A stretch of DNA of 61,344 nucleotides from an uncultured Eubacteriales bacterium (GTDB taxonomy: Bacteria > Bacillota > Clostridia > Peptostreptococcales > Anaerovoracaceae): contig CACYYD010000010.1 in the NCBI GenBank assembly GCA_902778585.1, forward strand, positions 1 through 61,344, in the 5' to 3' direction. Numbering within the stretch: the stretch's first letter is position 1; each line of letters begins with the position of its first letter. A program made the translations under genes and the position numbers. Below, piece after piece: positions 50,728 to 59,153 of the stretch. The notes below the pieces were generated by a model. That model was not told where the DNA came from and did not search any database. It saw nothing but the letters and a program-made list of their open reading frames with translations.

Positions 50728-51759
50728 TTATTTAACTATGTCATAGCCCGCGCTCTTCAGCATGCGGTTCATTACGCTGAAGCCGAAGCCCTCTTCATCG
50801 AGCATCCTTATGAGGATGAGGCTGTAGCCCTGCCTGTCGAGCTCGCGGAGCTCGGCAAAGAGCTTATGGGCAGCCTTGCCCGGGTCGTTATCGTAATCGA
50901 GTATCGCGACCTTCTCGCCCCTCTTCATGGCCTCGATCCCGATCGCCTTGGCCTTCTCGCGGAACTCCTCAGCGTTTCCATGGATCAGCTTGACCGAGGC
51001 GTTCGGTGAATAGTGCTTGTACTTCATGCCCGGCGACTTCGGTTTAAAGTCTGTATCCGCGACACCTTCAGACGGATCGGCGATAGCATCCGGCCTCTCC
51101 AGAAGCGAGCTGTCATAGAGCACCGATCTCTTCAGTACGCTCATGAGCTTTTCTCTTGTGACTGCGCCCGGCCTAAGAATGTAAGGGATATCTCCCGTCA
51201 GGTCGAGCACCGTTGACTCGATCCCGACGTCGCACTGCTCGCCCATGACGACAGCATCGATACGGCCGTTCATGTCTTCGAGCACGTCATCGGCAGTCGT
51301 CGGGCTCGGCTTTCCCGACAGGTTGGCACTCGGCGCCGCTATAGGTCTGCCCGCTGCCCTGATGAGCCTTCTGGCCGTAGGGTTTGACGGCATGCGAACG
51401 GCGACGGTATCCAGTCCGCCCGTCGTTACATCCGGTATGATATCCGACTTTCTGAAGACCATTGTGAGCGGTCCCGGCCACAGGTTCGTTATGAGCTTGG
51501 ATGCTTCTTCGCTCAGTCCGGACGCTCCGCCCTCGATCAGCTCATAGAGCCCCGTGGCATCGGCGATATGGACTATCATAGGGTTGTCTGACGGACGCCC
51601 TTTTGCCCTGTATACAGAAGCGACGGCCTCTGCGTTGAGAGCGTCGGCTCCCAATCCATAGACCGTCTCTGTAGGAAAAGCAACAAGACCGCCGTCCCTT
51701 ATGATCCTGCCGGCGATGTTCAGATCTTCTTCTCTTGTTGATAATCTTAATGTATTCAC
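50728..51759 (-). CDS. L-threonylcarbamoyladenylate synthase (Sua5 type)
   Basis: A two-domain Sua5/YwlC enzyme (343 aa) of the tRNA t6A pathway. YrdC domain about 1-200 (GGLVAFPTETVYGLGADA, KGRPSDNPMIVHI), linker with SPGMKYKHYSP, then the C-terminal Sua5 domain. Follows prfA, as in many Firmicutes; the prmC gene often found between them is absent here. Confidence 0.95.
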   Translation of the reverse strand: MNTLRLSTREEDLNIAGRIIRDGGLVAFPTETVYGLGADALNAEAVASVYRAKGRPSDNPMIVHIADATGLYELIEGGASGLSEEASKLITNLWPGPLTMVFRKSDIIPDVTTGGLDTVAVRMPSNPTARRLIRAAGRPIAAPSANLSGKPSPTTADDVLEDMNGRIDAVVMGEQCDVGIESTVLDLTGDIPYILRPGAVTREKLMSVLKRSVLYDSSLLERPDAIADPSEGVADTDFKPKSPGMKYKHYSPNASVKLIHGNAEEFREKAKAIGIEAMKRGEKVAILDYDNDPGKAAHKLFAELRELDRQGYSLILIRMLDEEGFGFSVMNRMLKSAGYDIVK

Positions 51760-51832
51760 TATTACCTGCTTCTTAAACTATAACCTTCCATATTGTACCA
51801 TACTTTACGGGGTTTTAGTTAAGCCGCGCGCT

Positions 51833-52900
51833 TTAGCCGAAGTCACGCATCTTAGCCGCCTGATCCGCCGTGATGAGTCCGTCGACAGCCTCATCGATAT
51901 CACCGTCAAGGAACTGGTCAAGCTTGTAAAGAGTGAGGTTGATACGGTGATCCGTGATCCTTCCCTGAGGGAAGTTGTACGTGCGGATACGCTCGGAGCG
52001 GTCTCCCGATCCTACCTGGCTCTTTCTCTCTGCCGAGATCTTGTCGTTCTGCTCCTGGAGCATCTTGTCATAGAGTCTTGCTTTGAGAACTCTCATGGCC
52101 TTCTCTCTGTTCTGGATCTGGGACTTCTCATCCTGGCAGGTAACTACTATGCCTGTAGGAAGGTGTGTCATTCTTACGGCAGAGTCTGTTGTGTTTACGC
52201 ACTGGCCGCCGTTTCCGGATGCTCTGTATACGTCTACCTTTACATCGTTAGGGTTGATCTCAACTTCGACGTCATCTACTTCAGGAAGCACTGCGACTGT
52301 AGCTGCCGAAGTGTGGATACGTCCCGACGACTCAGTCTCAGGTACTCTCTGTACTCTGTGTACGCCTGACTCGAACTTGAGTCTCGAATAAGCGCCCTTG
52401 CCCTTGATCATGACGACGGCTTCCTTGATACCGCCGATACCGGTATCATTGATCTCGATGATCTCTGACTTCCATCTGCGGCGCTCGGCGTATCTCAGAT
52501 ACATTCTCAGAAGGTCATTTCCGAAGAGTGCAGCTTCTTCACCACCCGTACCGGCTCTGATCTCCAGGATTACGTTCTTGTCATCGTTAGGGTCCTTAGG
52601 GAGCAGCAGGATCTTCAGCTCTTCCTGAGCCTTCTCCATGCTCTCCTCGAGCTCTCTTGCCTCTTCCTTGGCCATCTCGCGCATCTCTTCGTCATCTTCC
52701 ATATCGATGATCTCACGCGCGTCGGCGAGGTCGCTCTGCATCTTGCGGTAGCTTTCGTACGCCTTTACCACAGGCTCGAGTTCGGACATCTCCTTCATGT
52801 ACTTCTGCCAGGTCTTCTGGTCGGAGATGACTGCAGGGTCGGCGACCTTCTCTGAAAGTTCTTTGTATTTTTCTGTAATAAAATCTAATTTATCAAACAT
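51833..52900 (-). CDS. prfA: Peptide chain release factor 1
   Basis: RF1, 355 aa, terminating at UAA and UAG. GGQ at 231-233 ([17 protein letters not shown]) and the RF1-type PxT recognition motif, PET at 187-189. Length and domains are standard. A 13-codon ORF ending in UAG with a strong ribosome site precedes it and may sense RF1 activity. Confidence 0.97.
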   Translation of the reverse strand: MFDKLDFITEKYKELSEKVADPAVISDQKTWQKYMKEMSELEPVVKAYESYRKMQSDLADAREIIDMEDDEEMREMAKEEARELEESMEKAQEELKILLLPKDPNDDKNVILEIRAGTGGEEAALFGNDLLRMYLRYAERRRWKSEIIEINDTGIGGIKEAVVMIKGKGAYSRLKFESGVHRVQRVPETESSGRIHTSAATVAVLPEVDDVEVEINPNDVKVDVYRASGNGGQCVNTTDSAVRMTHLPTGIVVTCQDEKSQIQNREKAMRVLKARLYDKMLQEQNDKISAERKSQVGSGDRSERIRTYNFPQGRITDHRINLTLYKLDQFLDGDIDEAVDGLITADQAAKMRDFG

Positions 52901-52952
52901 ATGAGTTCCTTTCTGTACGCAAAATCAATAACGGAAGTTCACTGCCGTTCCG

Positions 52953-52994
52953 CTATCGTCCTTCGAGTATTCTGCGTCCAGTTCTGTCGGTCAT
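52953..52994 (-). CDS. Possible leader peptide of prfA (13 aa, UAG stop)
   Basis: The ORF reads MTDRTGRRILEGR and stops at UAG. AGGAGA lies 6 nt before the ATG. A TATAAT box on the minus strand near 53030-53035, overlapping the end of the upstream gene, would start the transcript about 30 nt earlier. The ORF ends 52 nt before prfA; a weak hairpin with GGAA/TTCC arms follows. RF1 reads UAG, so autogenous control is conceivable but unproven. Confidence 0.4.
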   Translation of the reverse strand: MTDRTGRRILEGR

Positions 52995-53038
52995 TTCTTT
53001 CTCCTGTAATGTGTTATGCTCAAAAGCAGTTTATTATA

Positions 53039-55216
53039 TCAGTATTCGTCGTATTTTTCCATTATCTTACGGAGTATCGGCTCATTCACATCGAATGATG
53101 TCTCACCTGCCGATGAGATAGGAAGCACTTTAGGCGATGTACCGCTTATGAACGCCGCATCGAAGCTTCCGATATCCCCGGCGTCCACGGCCTCTTCATG
53201 GAGCACGACGCCCATGGACCGTATTATTTCGATTATCTTGCTCCTGGTAACGCCCAGCAGCACCTTCTCTGCAGGCGCGGTGAACACTTCCCCGTCTTTT
53301 ATGAAGAACACGTTGGAGCGGCTGCCCTCTGTGATCTGCCCGTTTCTGTCGACAAGCAGCACCTCGTAAAGGCCGCCTTTCCTGATTGCCTCGTCAGTCG
53401 CCTCGCGCAGCTCTCTGTCCATCATTTTGATATTAGGGCTGCGGCGCTCTCCGCGGAAGAGATCTGTCTTTACGCCGGTCTCATACAGCTCCGGCTCCGG
53501 ATAATGCGTAGGGCTGAGGTAGAGCCTCGAGAAGCCCTCCACATCTGCCTCGATCTTGATATTGTGGTCCTTTATCCCACTCTCGCTGACCAGGCCCGCG
53601 ATGCATTCCCTCAGTTCTTCGCAGCTGAACTCAGGCACCCTGCCCATGGCCGCCAATGACTTCTCGAGTCTGCTGTAGTGTTCTTCGAGGAACACCGGCC
53701 TGCCATCCGTTACGCGCACCACCTCGTATACCGAAGGCATATCGAGGCTCCCGAGAGTCACGGCAGACTTGAAGGCTGCGATCATGGCGCGGACTGCAGG
53801 CCGCACCTCGTCAAGCGGGATCTGGCTGTAGCTGAATATAAGGTATACCCGTCCGTCATGGTCGAGCTGCTCTATGTCTCTGACCTTGGCTCCGGCGCGG
53901 GCTGCTGCTTTCACCAGCCTTTCCGCGAGTTCGTGCTGGATCTCGTCGCTTCTGTTCCGTCCCGGGCGGCCCTCCGTGATGACCCTCACATGTGTGTCCA
54001 GGCGCAGCGTGATATTGATCCCTGACTGGGTGTTCTCCGCGGTGATAAAGCCGCCGTCACTGCCGTACTCCCTGACTGCCGCTAGCGCCTCCTGCTGTTT
54101 GCGTGAGTACAGCTTGCGCACATGCTTCAGGTTGGTGCTGTAATAGCCCCTCTTCATGAACTCCGCCAGGGTCAGCTGCTCGGTCTTCGAGCAGGTCTGG
54201 TCGTAATTTTCACTGATGCGGCTGTAAAGATCGACCATGCAGTGCGGGAGCACCATATAGCTGATCCTGACAGCAGGGAAGAGCGTGGACGAAAACGATC
54301 CGATATACACGACTCTCCTGCCCTGATCCAGTCCCTGCAGTGCCGGTATCGGCCTGCTGCTGTATCTCAGTTCGCTGTTATAGTCATCTTCTATTATTAT
54401 GCTGTCATTGCTCTCCGCCCATTCGAGGAGCCGGCGCCTGCGGCCGATAGGCATCACCACGCCGGTCGGGAACTGGTTCTGCGGACACACGTATACAGCT
54501 GTGCGGATATTGGCCGGGAGCTTTTCTATCGCTATGCCGTCCTCGCGGACCGGTATGCAGCTCAGGTTGAATCCCCAGTCGCGGAATATGCTTCTGACAG
54601 GCATGTATCCCGGATCCTCGACCGAGACATGCCCGATGGCCATCAGCTTTAGTATCCTGGCGATGTGGCCGGTGAGCTGCTGCGTTCCGGCGCTGATAAC
54701 GATCTGTCTCTGAGTGCATATGACGCCGCGCGACTGGTAGAGGTATTTTGCTATCTCTTCCCTGAGCGCCGGCTCGCCCTGTCTGTCCGCACCCGTCAGA
54801 AGCTGTTCCGGTGAATCGTTCAGAACGCTCGCCATGCACTTCTTCCACTTTACAAAGTCGAAGGTCCCTGGATCGCAGTTAAACGGCTCAGTTATCAGGT
54901 CTGAGCCCGCCTTGCTTTCGGACCGGCTGTCTTCAGAGCTGCCGCTGCCGGGCTCTGTGCCTGCTGAAACTCCTGCTCCTGATGCTGCGTAATATCCGGA
55001 CTGCGGCCTGCTTAGCAGATAGCCCTCTGCGATCAGCTGATCGTACGCCAGCTTCACGGTAGTCACGCTTATACCGAGCGAATCAGCCATGCCTCTGAGT
55101 GACGGCAGTCTCTCGCCCGTGCTGATCCTGCCCTCGCTCAGCTCTCTTTTGAGATGTTCATACAACTGTACATAAAGGCTCTTGGCTGAATTGTTATCAA
55201 ATTCGAATGAAATCAT
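53039..55216 (-). CDS. MocR-type regulator fused to a class IV aminotransferase
   Basis: A 725-aa three-part protein. Residues 1-78: GntR winged helix (GRISTGERLPSLRGMADSLG, VTTVKLAYDQLIAEGYL). About 110-480: fold-type I aminotransferase-like MocR domain with CPQNQFPTG and EDDYNSELRY, but the PLP lysine of the SFSKTLFP motif is serine (Ser310 in GSFSSTLFPAVRISY). About 488-725: class IV aminotransferase/aminodeoxychorismate-lyase domain that keeps its lysine (Lys597 in SPNIKMMDRE) and EGSRSNVFF. Divergent from an ECF S component, which it may regulate. The full fusion reads through without frameshift. Confidence 0.9.
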   Translation of the reverse strand: MISFEFDNNSAKSLYVQLYEHLKRELSEGRISTGERLPSLRGMADSLGISVTTVKLAYDQLIAEGYLLSRPQSGYYAASGAGVSAGTEPGSGSSEDSRSESKAGSDLITEPFNCDPGTFDFVKWKKCMASVLNDSPEQLLTGADRQGEPALREEIAKYLYQSRGVICTQRQIVISAGTQQLTGHIARILKLMAIGHVSVEDPGYMPVRSIFRDWGFNLSCIPVREDGIAIEKLPANIRTAVYVCPQNQFPTGVVMPIGRRRRLLEWAESNDSIIIEDDYNSELRYSSRPIPALQGLDQGRRVVYIGSFSSTLFPAVRISYMVLPHCMVDLYSRISENYDQTCSKTEQLTLAEFMKRGYYSTNLKHVRKLYSRKQQEALAAVREYGSDGGFITAENTQSGINITLRLDTHVRVITEGRPGRNRSDEIQHELAERLVKAAARAGAKVRDIEQLDHDGRVYLIFSYSQIPLDEVRPAVRAMIAAFKSAVTLGSLDMPSVYEVVRVTDGRPVFLEEHYSRLEKSLAAMGRVPEFSCEELRECIAGLVSESGIKDHNIKIEADVEGFSRLYLSPTHYPEPELYETGVKTDLFRGERRSPNIKMMDRELREATDEAIRKGGLYEVLLVDRNGQITEGSRSNVFFIKDGEVFTAPAEKVLLGVTRSKIIEIIRSMGVVLHEEAVDAGDIGSFDAAFISGTSPKVLPISSAGETSFDVNEPILRKIMEKYDEY

Positions 55217-55238
55217 AGTTAAGTCCCAAATTTCCGTT

Positions 55239-55269
55239 AAAGTGTATCTTTTAAAAACTGATAAAGTGT
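55239..55269. promoter_or_regulatory. Direct repeats AAAGTGT between the divergent genes
   Basis: AAAGTGTAT at 55239-55247 and AAAGTGTGTAT at 55263-55273 start 24 bp apart, in A/T-rich sequence. MocR regulators often bind direct repeats, so this is a candidate operator. Confidence 0.45.
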
Positions 55270-55356
55270 GTATTTATTTAATCACAATCTGCATATATTA
55301 TAGTTAGTAACGATACATCGGTCAATCCTGAGTTTGAACCGGACCGGGGGTGTTTT

Positions 55357-55896
55357 ATGGACAGCCATTCCGCACAGAAAAGCTCTGACAACAAAACAAG
55401 ACAGCTTGTGATCACAGCTCTGATGATCTCCCTTATCGTGCTTGGAACGATCCTTTTCAGGGTACCCATCCCGATGACACAGGGCTACATCCACCTTGGC
55501 GACACCATGATCTGCCTCGGCGTGATGCTTCTCGGCAAGCGGAACGCGGCAGCCGCCGCAGGCATCGGGTCCGCCGCAGCAGACATTCTCGGAGGCTTCG
55601 CCTACTGGGCGCCATGGTCTCTCGTGATCAAATTCGCGATGGCCTTCACGGCCGGTCTCATTATCGAGAAGCGCAGCATCAGAAGAGGCAGCTCCGAGGG
55701 CAGATCGCTTCTGTATGCAACAGCGATGACCGCCGGAGGACTGGTGATGTGCGCCGGTTATCTGATCGCCGAGCGTCTTATGTACGGCAGCTGGGCTGCA
55801 GCATTTATTGCCCTGCCATGGAACTTCGGACAGTTCACCGCCGGGATCGTTTTCTCGCTCCTGATCTTCCATGCGATCCCAAAGACTGTGAAGTGA
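55357..55896 (+). CDS. ECF transporter S component
   Basis: A 179-aa, about six-helix membrane protein of the energy-coupling-factor substrate-binding type (LVITALMISLIVLGTILFRVPIPMTQGYIHLGDTMICLGVMLLG; short motif IHLGDTMI conserved). It captures a vitamin or precursor and works with shared EcfAAT proteins not encoded here. The divergent MocR-type gene suggests vitamin B6 or a thiamine-related substrate; this is inference. Confidence 0.88.
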   Translation: MDSHSAQKSSDNKTRQLVITALMISLIVLGTILFRVPIPMTQGYIHLGDTMICLGVMLLGKRNAAAAAGIGSAAADILGGFAYWAPWSLVIKFAMAFTAGLIIEKRSIRRGSSEGRSLLYATAMTAGGLVMCAGYLIAERLMYGSWAAAFIALPWNFGQFTAGIVFSLLIFHAIPKTVK

Positions 55897-55926
55897 TAGG
55901 CCGCTGAAGTAAATACAGCAAGTTAA

Positions 55927-55955
55927 AAGCCGGAGCTGATGCTCCGGCTTGTTTT
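55927..55955. terminator. Terminator between the S component and rpmE
   Basis: AAGCCGGAGC-TGAT-GCTCCGGCTT, followed by GTTTT on the plus strand and TTTAAC on the minus strand. Confidence 0.8.
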
Positions 55956-55970
55956 GTCCTGTCTTTCGAT

Positions 55971-56168
55971 TTACAGGCCGTACTTGTTCTTGAACTTCTC
56001 TACACGGCCGCCTCTGTTAGCAAACTTCTGCTGGCCTGTAAAGAATGGGTGGCATTCTGAGCAGATGTCTACTCTCATCTCGTCCTTATCGGAGAGAGTC
56101 ATGAATGTATTCCCACATGCGCAAGTAACTTTACATTCCTTATAGTTAGGATGGATTCCTTCCTTCAT
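55971..56168 (-). CDS. rpmE: 50S ribosomal protein L31
   Basis: A 65-aa L31 of the zinc-binding type: [20 protein letters not shown] and [14 protein letters not shown] carry the Cys ligands. ATG 56168 has AGAGGT upstream; the longer reading frame to 56366 is not coding. Own promoter and a 5' hairpin in the leader. Confidence 0.97.
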   Translation of the reverse strand: MKEGIHPNYKECKVTCACGNTFMTLSDKDEMRVDICSECHPFFTGQQKFANRGGRVEKFKNKYGL

Positions 56169-56205
56169 GTTGGTACCTCTTTCTACAATAATATGAAACG
56201 TTTCA

Positions 56206-56261
56206 GCTGTCGCCAATGGCGACAGCCTACGTAGTATATCATCGGAAATAAGCCATTTCAA
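56206..56261 (-). promoter_or_regulatory. rpmE promoter and 5' leader hairpin
   Basis: Minus strand: -35 TTGAAA (56256-56261), 17-nt spacer, -10 TATACT (56233-56238). The transcript would begin almost at the perfect hairpin GCTGTCGCC-ATT-GGCGACAGC (56206-56226). Confidence 0.7.
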
Positions 56262-56275
56262 GGCTTTTTTGCAAA

Positions 56276-57655
56276 TTATTTGGCCTTGCTGTGGCGGCCT
56301 ACCCTGAAGATGAGAACGTCGAGGATCAGCAGGTAGACAAACGCGAGAGCAAGCGTCACAAAGCACATCATGTTGCTCTTTGTGGCCAGTCCCACCAGGA
56401 TGAGGACCGGCGCTCCGAGCAGTATGCCGAAGCTAGATCCGACTACCAGATTGTTTGCCGCCGGTGTCTCAAGCTGCGGATCTATCTCTCTTACGAGCAG
56501 CACTCCCGAGCTTATAGTTCCGGTCAGCATGCCGTACATCGAGATCAGGCCCTCATAGTAGTAATCGCTGTAGACAGCTTTGCACACCCAGCGGAGGTGG
56601 AGCCATGTCACGACCGTTCCCGCCGCCACGAGAAGTACGAACGGCAGCACCAGTCCGCGTATGTCCTCTATGTTGATGCATGCGATGCCCGCTACGATCA
56701 TTATGTCAAAGAACGCTCCGGACAGGCGGTTGAGCAGGTAGTTGTCCTGATAGCGTCTTTTGATGGCGCCTTTCTTTCTGAGTTTTTCAAGTATGACTCT
56801 CAAAAGTATTGCAAGCGCAGAACCTATGATGAAGTTGAAGCCCCAGAGCAGTGTGTTGACCGTGCCTGCAAGACCTTCGCTTATCGCTGCTATGCCTGAT
56901 GTGAGCCACGCCGTTGCCGCAAATGTGACCAGGTATACTATCACGACCATAGCAAGCTGCACGCTCAGCTTGTCTATGGATTCAGATACATCTTCTCCTT
57001 CACCGGCGTGAAAGTAGTCGGCGTCCGGTCTTTCGCTTCCGCTGTTTTCCCTTATACTTATCTTTCCCTGTCTGCGGAGAACATTAAGAATTATGACTCC
57101 TACCAGGCATGCCACTACGTAGCCGGCTGCCGCGATGGCAAGTCCGAAGCTGTGGCCGCCCGCGAAGCCGAGGGACTGATAGCTGGCGCCAACATTGTTT
57201 GCCTGCCCCGGTCCCTGTCCGAAGCCCATCGGGAGCAGCAGTCCTGCAGCCCTGAACATGTCCGGCTTAACAGTGAGGGCCAGTCCTATCGTTATGATAA
57301 GTCCCGTAACTCCCTGGATCATATATGTGCTGACTATGACGGCTCCGGAGCGGAATCCCACCTTGCTCTCGCTGCTCTCTTCCCTCTGTGCCGGGGTACG
57401 CAGACTCATCGCGATGAAGCCGAGCGCGATGCCGTGGTAGGTGAGGGCCTCGAGCATATTCTCATCGAGCGCAACAACGCCGCACTGCTTGAGTATGAGA
57501 AGAATGAATCCTCCGAGCACCGCCACAGGCATCATGCTCTTCCGTATAGGTTTAACGTATTGTCTCAGCGCGTATGCCACGAGCACTACTGCGGCTATGT
57601 AGCCGAACTGTATGATCACATTCCATAATGCGCTGTTTGCTGCAGAATAATCCAC
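56276..57655 (-). CDS. GltS-like sodium/glutamate-type symporter
   Basis: A 459-aa polytopic protein of the GltS family with two inverted repeats. Seen: [15 protein letters not shown] (first re-entrant-loop GxGQG type motif), [12 protein letters not shown], and the C-terminal [25 protein letters not shown] loop. GltS proteins import glutamate with Na+; substrate here is inferred. Relevant to an amino-acid fermenter. Confidence 0.85.
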   Translation of the reverse strand: MDYSAANSALWNVIIQFGYIAAVVLVAYALRQYVKPIRKSMMPVAVLGGFILLILKQCGVVALDENMLEALTYHGIALGFIAMSLRTPAQREESSESKVGFRSGAVIVSTYMIQGVTGLIITIGLALTVKPDMFRAAGLLLPMGFGQGPGQANNVGASYQSLGFAGGHSFGLAIAAAGYVVACLVGVIILNVLRRQGKISIRENSGSERPDADYFHAGEGEDVSESIDKLSVQLAMVVIVYLVTFAATAWLTSGIAAISEGLAGTVNTLLWGFNFIIGSALAILLRVILEKLRKKGAIKRRYQDNYLLNRLSGAFFDIMIVAGIACINIEDIRGLVLPFVLLVAAGTVVTWLHLRWVCKAVYSDYYYEGLISMYGMLTGTISSGVLLVREIDPQLETPAANNLVVGSSFGILLGAPVLILVGLATKSNMMCFVTLALAFVYLLILDVLIFRVGRHSKAK

Positions 57656-57674
57656 TGTTGCTTTCCTTCCTTAA

Positions 57675-58916
57675 CTACTCTGACTCTTCTGTAGTCTCTT
57701 TTAATATATCCCTTGCTATAACATATTTTATGAGATTTGTCATATGTTTTTTGCCTGATCTTATCTCATAATAGCCACTCTCATCGCTGAAGACTATGCG
57801 TCCCGCAAGCACCATGGTCATATTCGAGATCTTCTTCATATCGAAGCAGAAGTCTCCGATACGCAGCATGTACCCGTCTTTGCAGGCACTGAGAGTCAGC
57901 TTTCCGGTCGCAGCCTCTTCATCGCTGTGCCCGTCTTCTATGCGGACAAGCGTGATGCCATCATCTGCGAACAGCTCCCTCTCTCCGTCTTCTGAAAAGT
58001 TGACAGAAAGAACCGTCCCCAGTGTCTTTTTGTCGAAGGATGTCCAGTCGGCGATTGTCTCGAAAGGTGCGGGCTGCGCAAAGAAGCCTGTGTCCTCCAG
58101 CCGCAGCTTAAAGCCGCAGCTGCAGCCTATATGGTCTCCGTCCGATCTTAGCGCGTCCATGCGGCCGCACTCAGGGCAGGTAAAGACCGCTCTTTCAAGG
58201 CCTTCTGCTTTGCCCCCGCTGCTGCAGACATACCTCACTGGTCCGCCTGGCTGCGCCTTCTGCCATTTCCAGATGTCAAAGGCCAGGTCTTCTGCGATCG
58301 CAGCTTCGACCTCTTCATCGCTCATTCCTTTAAGCTTCTCTGGGCTGTAAATATTGACAGGTTGTCCGTACACCTTTCCCTTACGGGTGTTTGATGCCCA
58401 TCTCGGAGCCGAAAGATATGCTCCTTCAAGCCTGTATGTTATAAGTGTTGCTCCGCTTCCTTTGGCCAGCTTTCCGGTATAAGGCATAACAGGCATCGGC
58501 TTTCCGTCCCAGGTCTGCTCTCCTTCAACAGCCAGGAATATGGATTCTCCCTTCTTTATGCGCTTCATCGCGACAAGCGCTGTGCGGCTGCCCCTGGCAC
58601 CTTTCTGATGCGGTATGATGGAAAAGTATCTGTCGATGACAGGCCCCCACGGCCGCGTCCTCAAAAGATGCTCGCTTGCTATGAATGTAAGCGGCTTTTT
58701 TCTGAAAGCGATGCCCGTAAATATGGGGTCATATGCGCAGGCGTGATTAATGGCGACAAGAAGAGGCCCATCCGTTTCAGACGGGTCAAAATCTTCAAAG
58801 CTGAATCCGAATTTGCTGCGCGCCCACGGGCCTACTATCTTCTGTGCAAGGTCCCATGCGCGCCTGCGCCTTCTGTCAGCCTTTTCTCTTTCCTTTTTAT
58901 CTGCAGGTTTCTTCAT
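57675..58916 (-). CDS. PlsC-type acyltransferase with zinc-ribbon extension
   Basis: About 413 aa from ATG 58916 (the frame upstream to 58991 overlaps the promoter). N-terminal 1-acyl-glycerol-phosphate acyltransferase domain: VAINHACAYDPIFTG (catalytic NHxxxxD), FLAVEGEQTWDGKPM in place of the usual EGTRS motif. A Cys4 zinc-ribbon-like element follows (CPECG...CSCG), then a C-terminal beta-rich domain of about 130 residues not found in ordinary PlsC. Likely phospholipid synthesis or remodelling; the extension is unexplained. Confidence 0.8.
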   Translation of the reverse strand: MKKPADKKEREKADRRRRRAWDLAQKIVGPWARSKFGFSFEDFDPSETDGPLLVAINHACAYDPIFTGIAFRKKPLTFIASEHLLRTRPWGPVIDRYFSIIPHQKGARGSRTALVAMKRIKKGESIFLAVEGEQTWDGKPMPVMPYTGKLAKGSGATLITYRLEGAYLSAPRWASNTRKGKVYGQPVNIYSPEKLKGMSDEEVEAAIAEDLAFDIWKWQKAQPGGPVRYVCSSGGKAEGLERAVFTCPECGRMDALRSDGDHIGCSCGFKLRLEDTGFFAQPAPFETIADWTSFDKKTLGTVLSVNFSEDGERELFADDGITLVRIEDGHSDEEAATGKLTLSACKDGYMLRIGDFCFDMKKISNMTMVLAGRIVFSDESGYYEIRSGKKHMTNLIKYVIARDILKETTEESE

Positions 58917-58974
58917 AAATATACTTGTTATTATGTACACATCTGCCGGACAGGATCGTCCTGTATTGTTTCTT

Positions 58975-58980
58975 ATTATA
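58975..58980 (-). promoter_or_regulatory. Extended -10 promoter of the acyltransferase gene
   Basis: TGCTATAAT on the minus strand (hexamer at 58975-58980). The leader of about 50 nt contains a small hairpin (ACAGGAC/GTCCTGT-like) and no clear ribosome site. Confidence 0.5.
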
Positions 58981-59080
58981 GCATGGCACATGTGTTACAA
59001 TAACGTGGGACTTCAGATATTCGAACTGCTATCATAAGGAGGTCCCCATATTATGAAAGACCCCTTCTCATAAATGAGCA

Positions 59081-59116
59081 AAAAGAGACATCTCTCTGAA
59101 AGCGATGTCTCTTTCT
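59081..59116 (-). terminator. Terminator of the dehydratase-activase cluster
   Basis: AAAGAGACATC/GATGTCTCTTT with a U-run (TCTTTTT) on the minus strand, 38 bp after the last gene. Confidence 0.8.
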
Positions 59117-59153
59117 TGTTATTTCTGTCAGGACCTTTTTCAGCCTTATTTGA

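Noticed and set aside
59053..59073. Plus-strand hexapeptide ORF (MKDPFS) with a strong AAGGAGG site
   Set aside because: There is no plus-strand gene downstream; the next in-frame start runs into a terminator hairpin and an antisense frame. Possibly chance.
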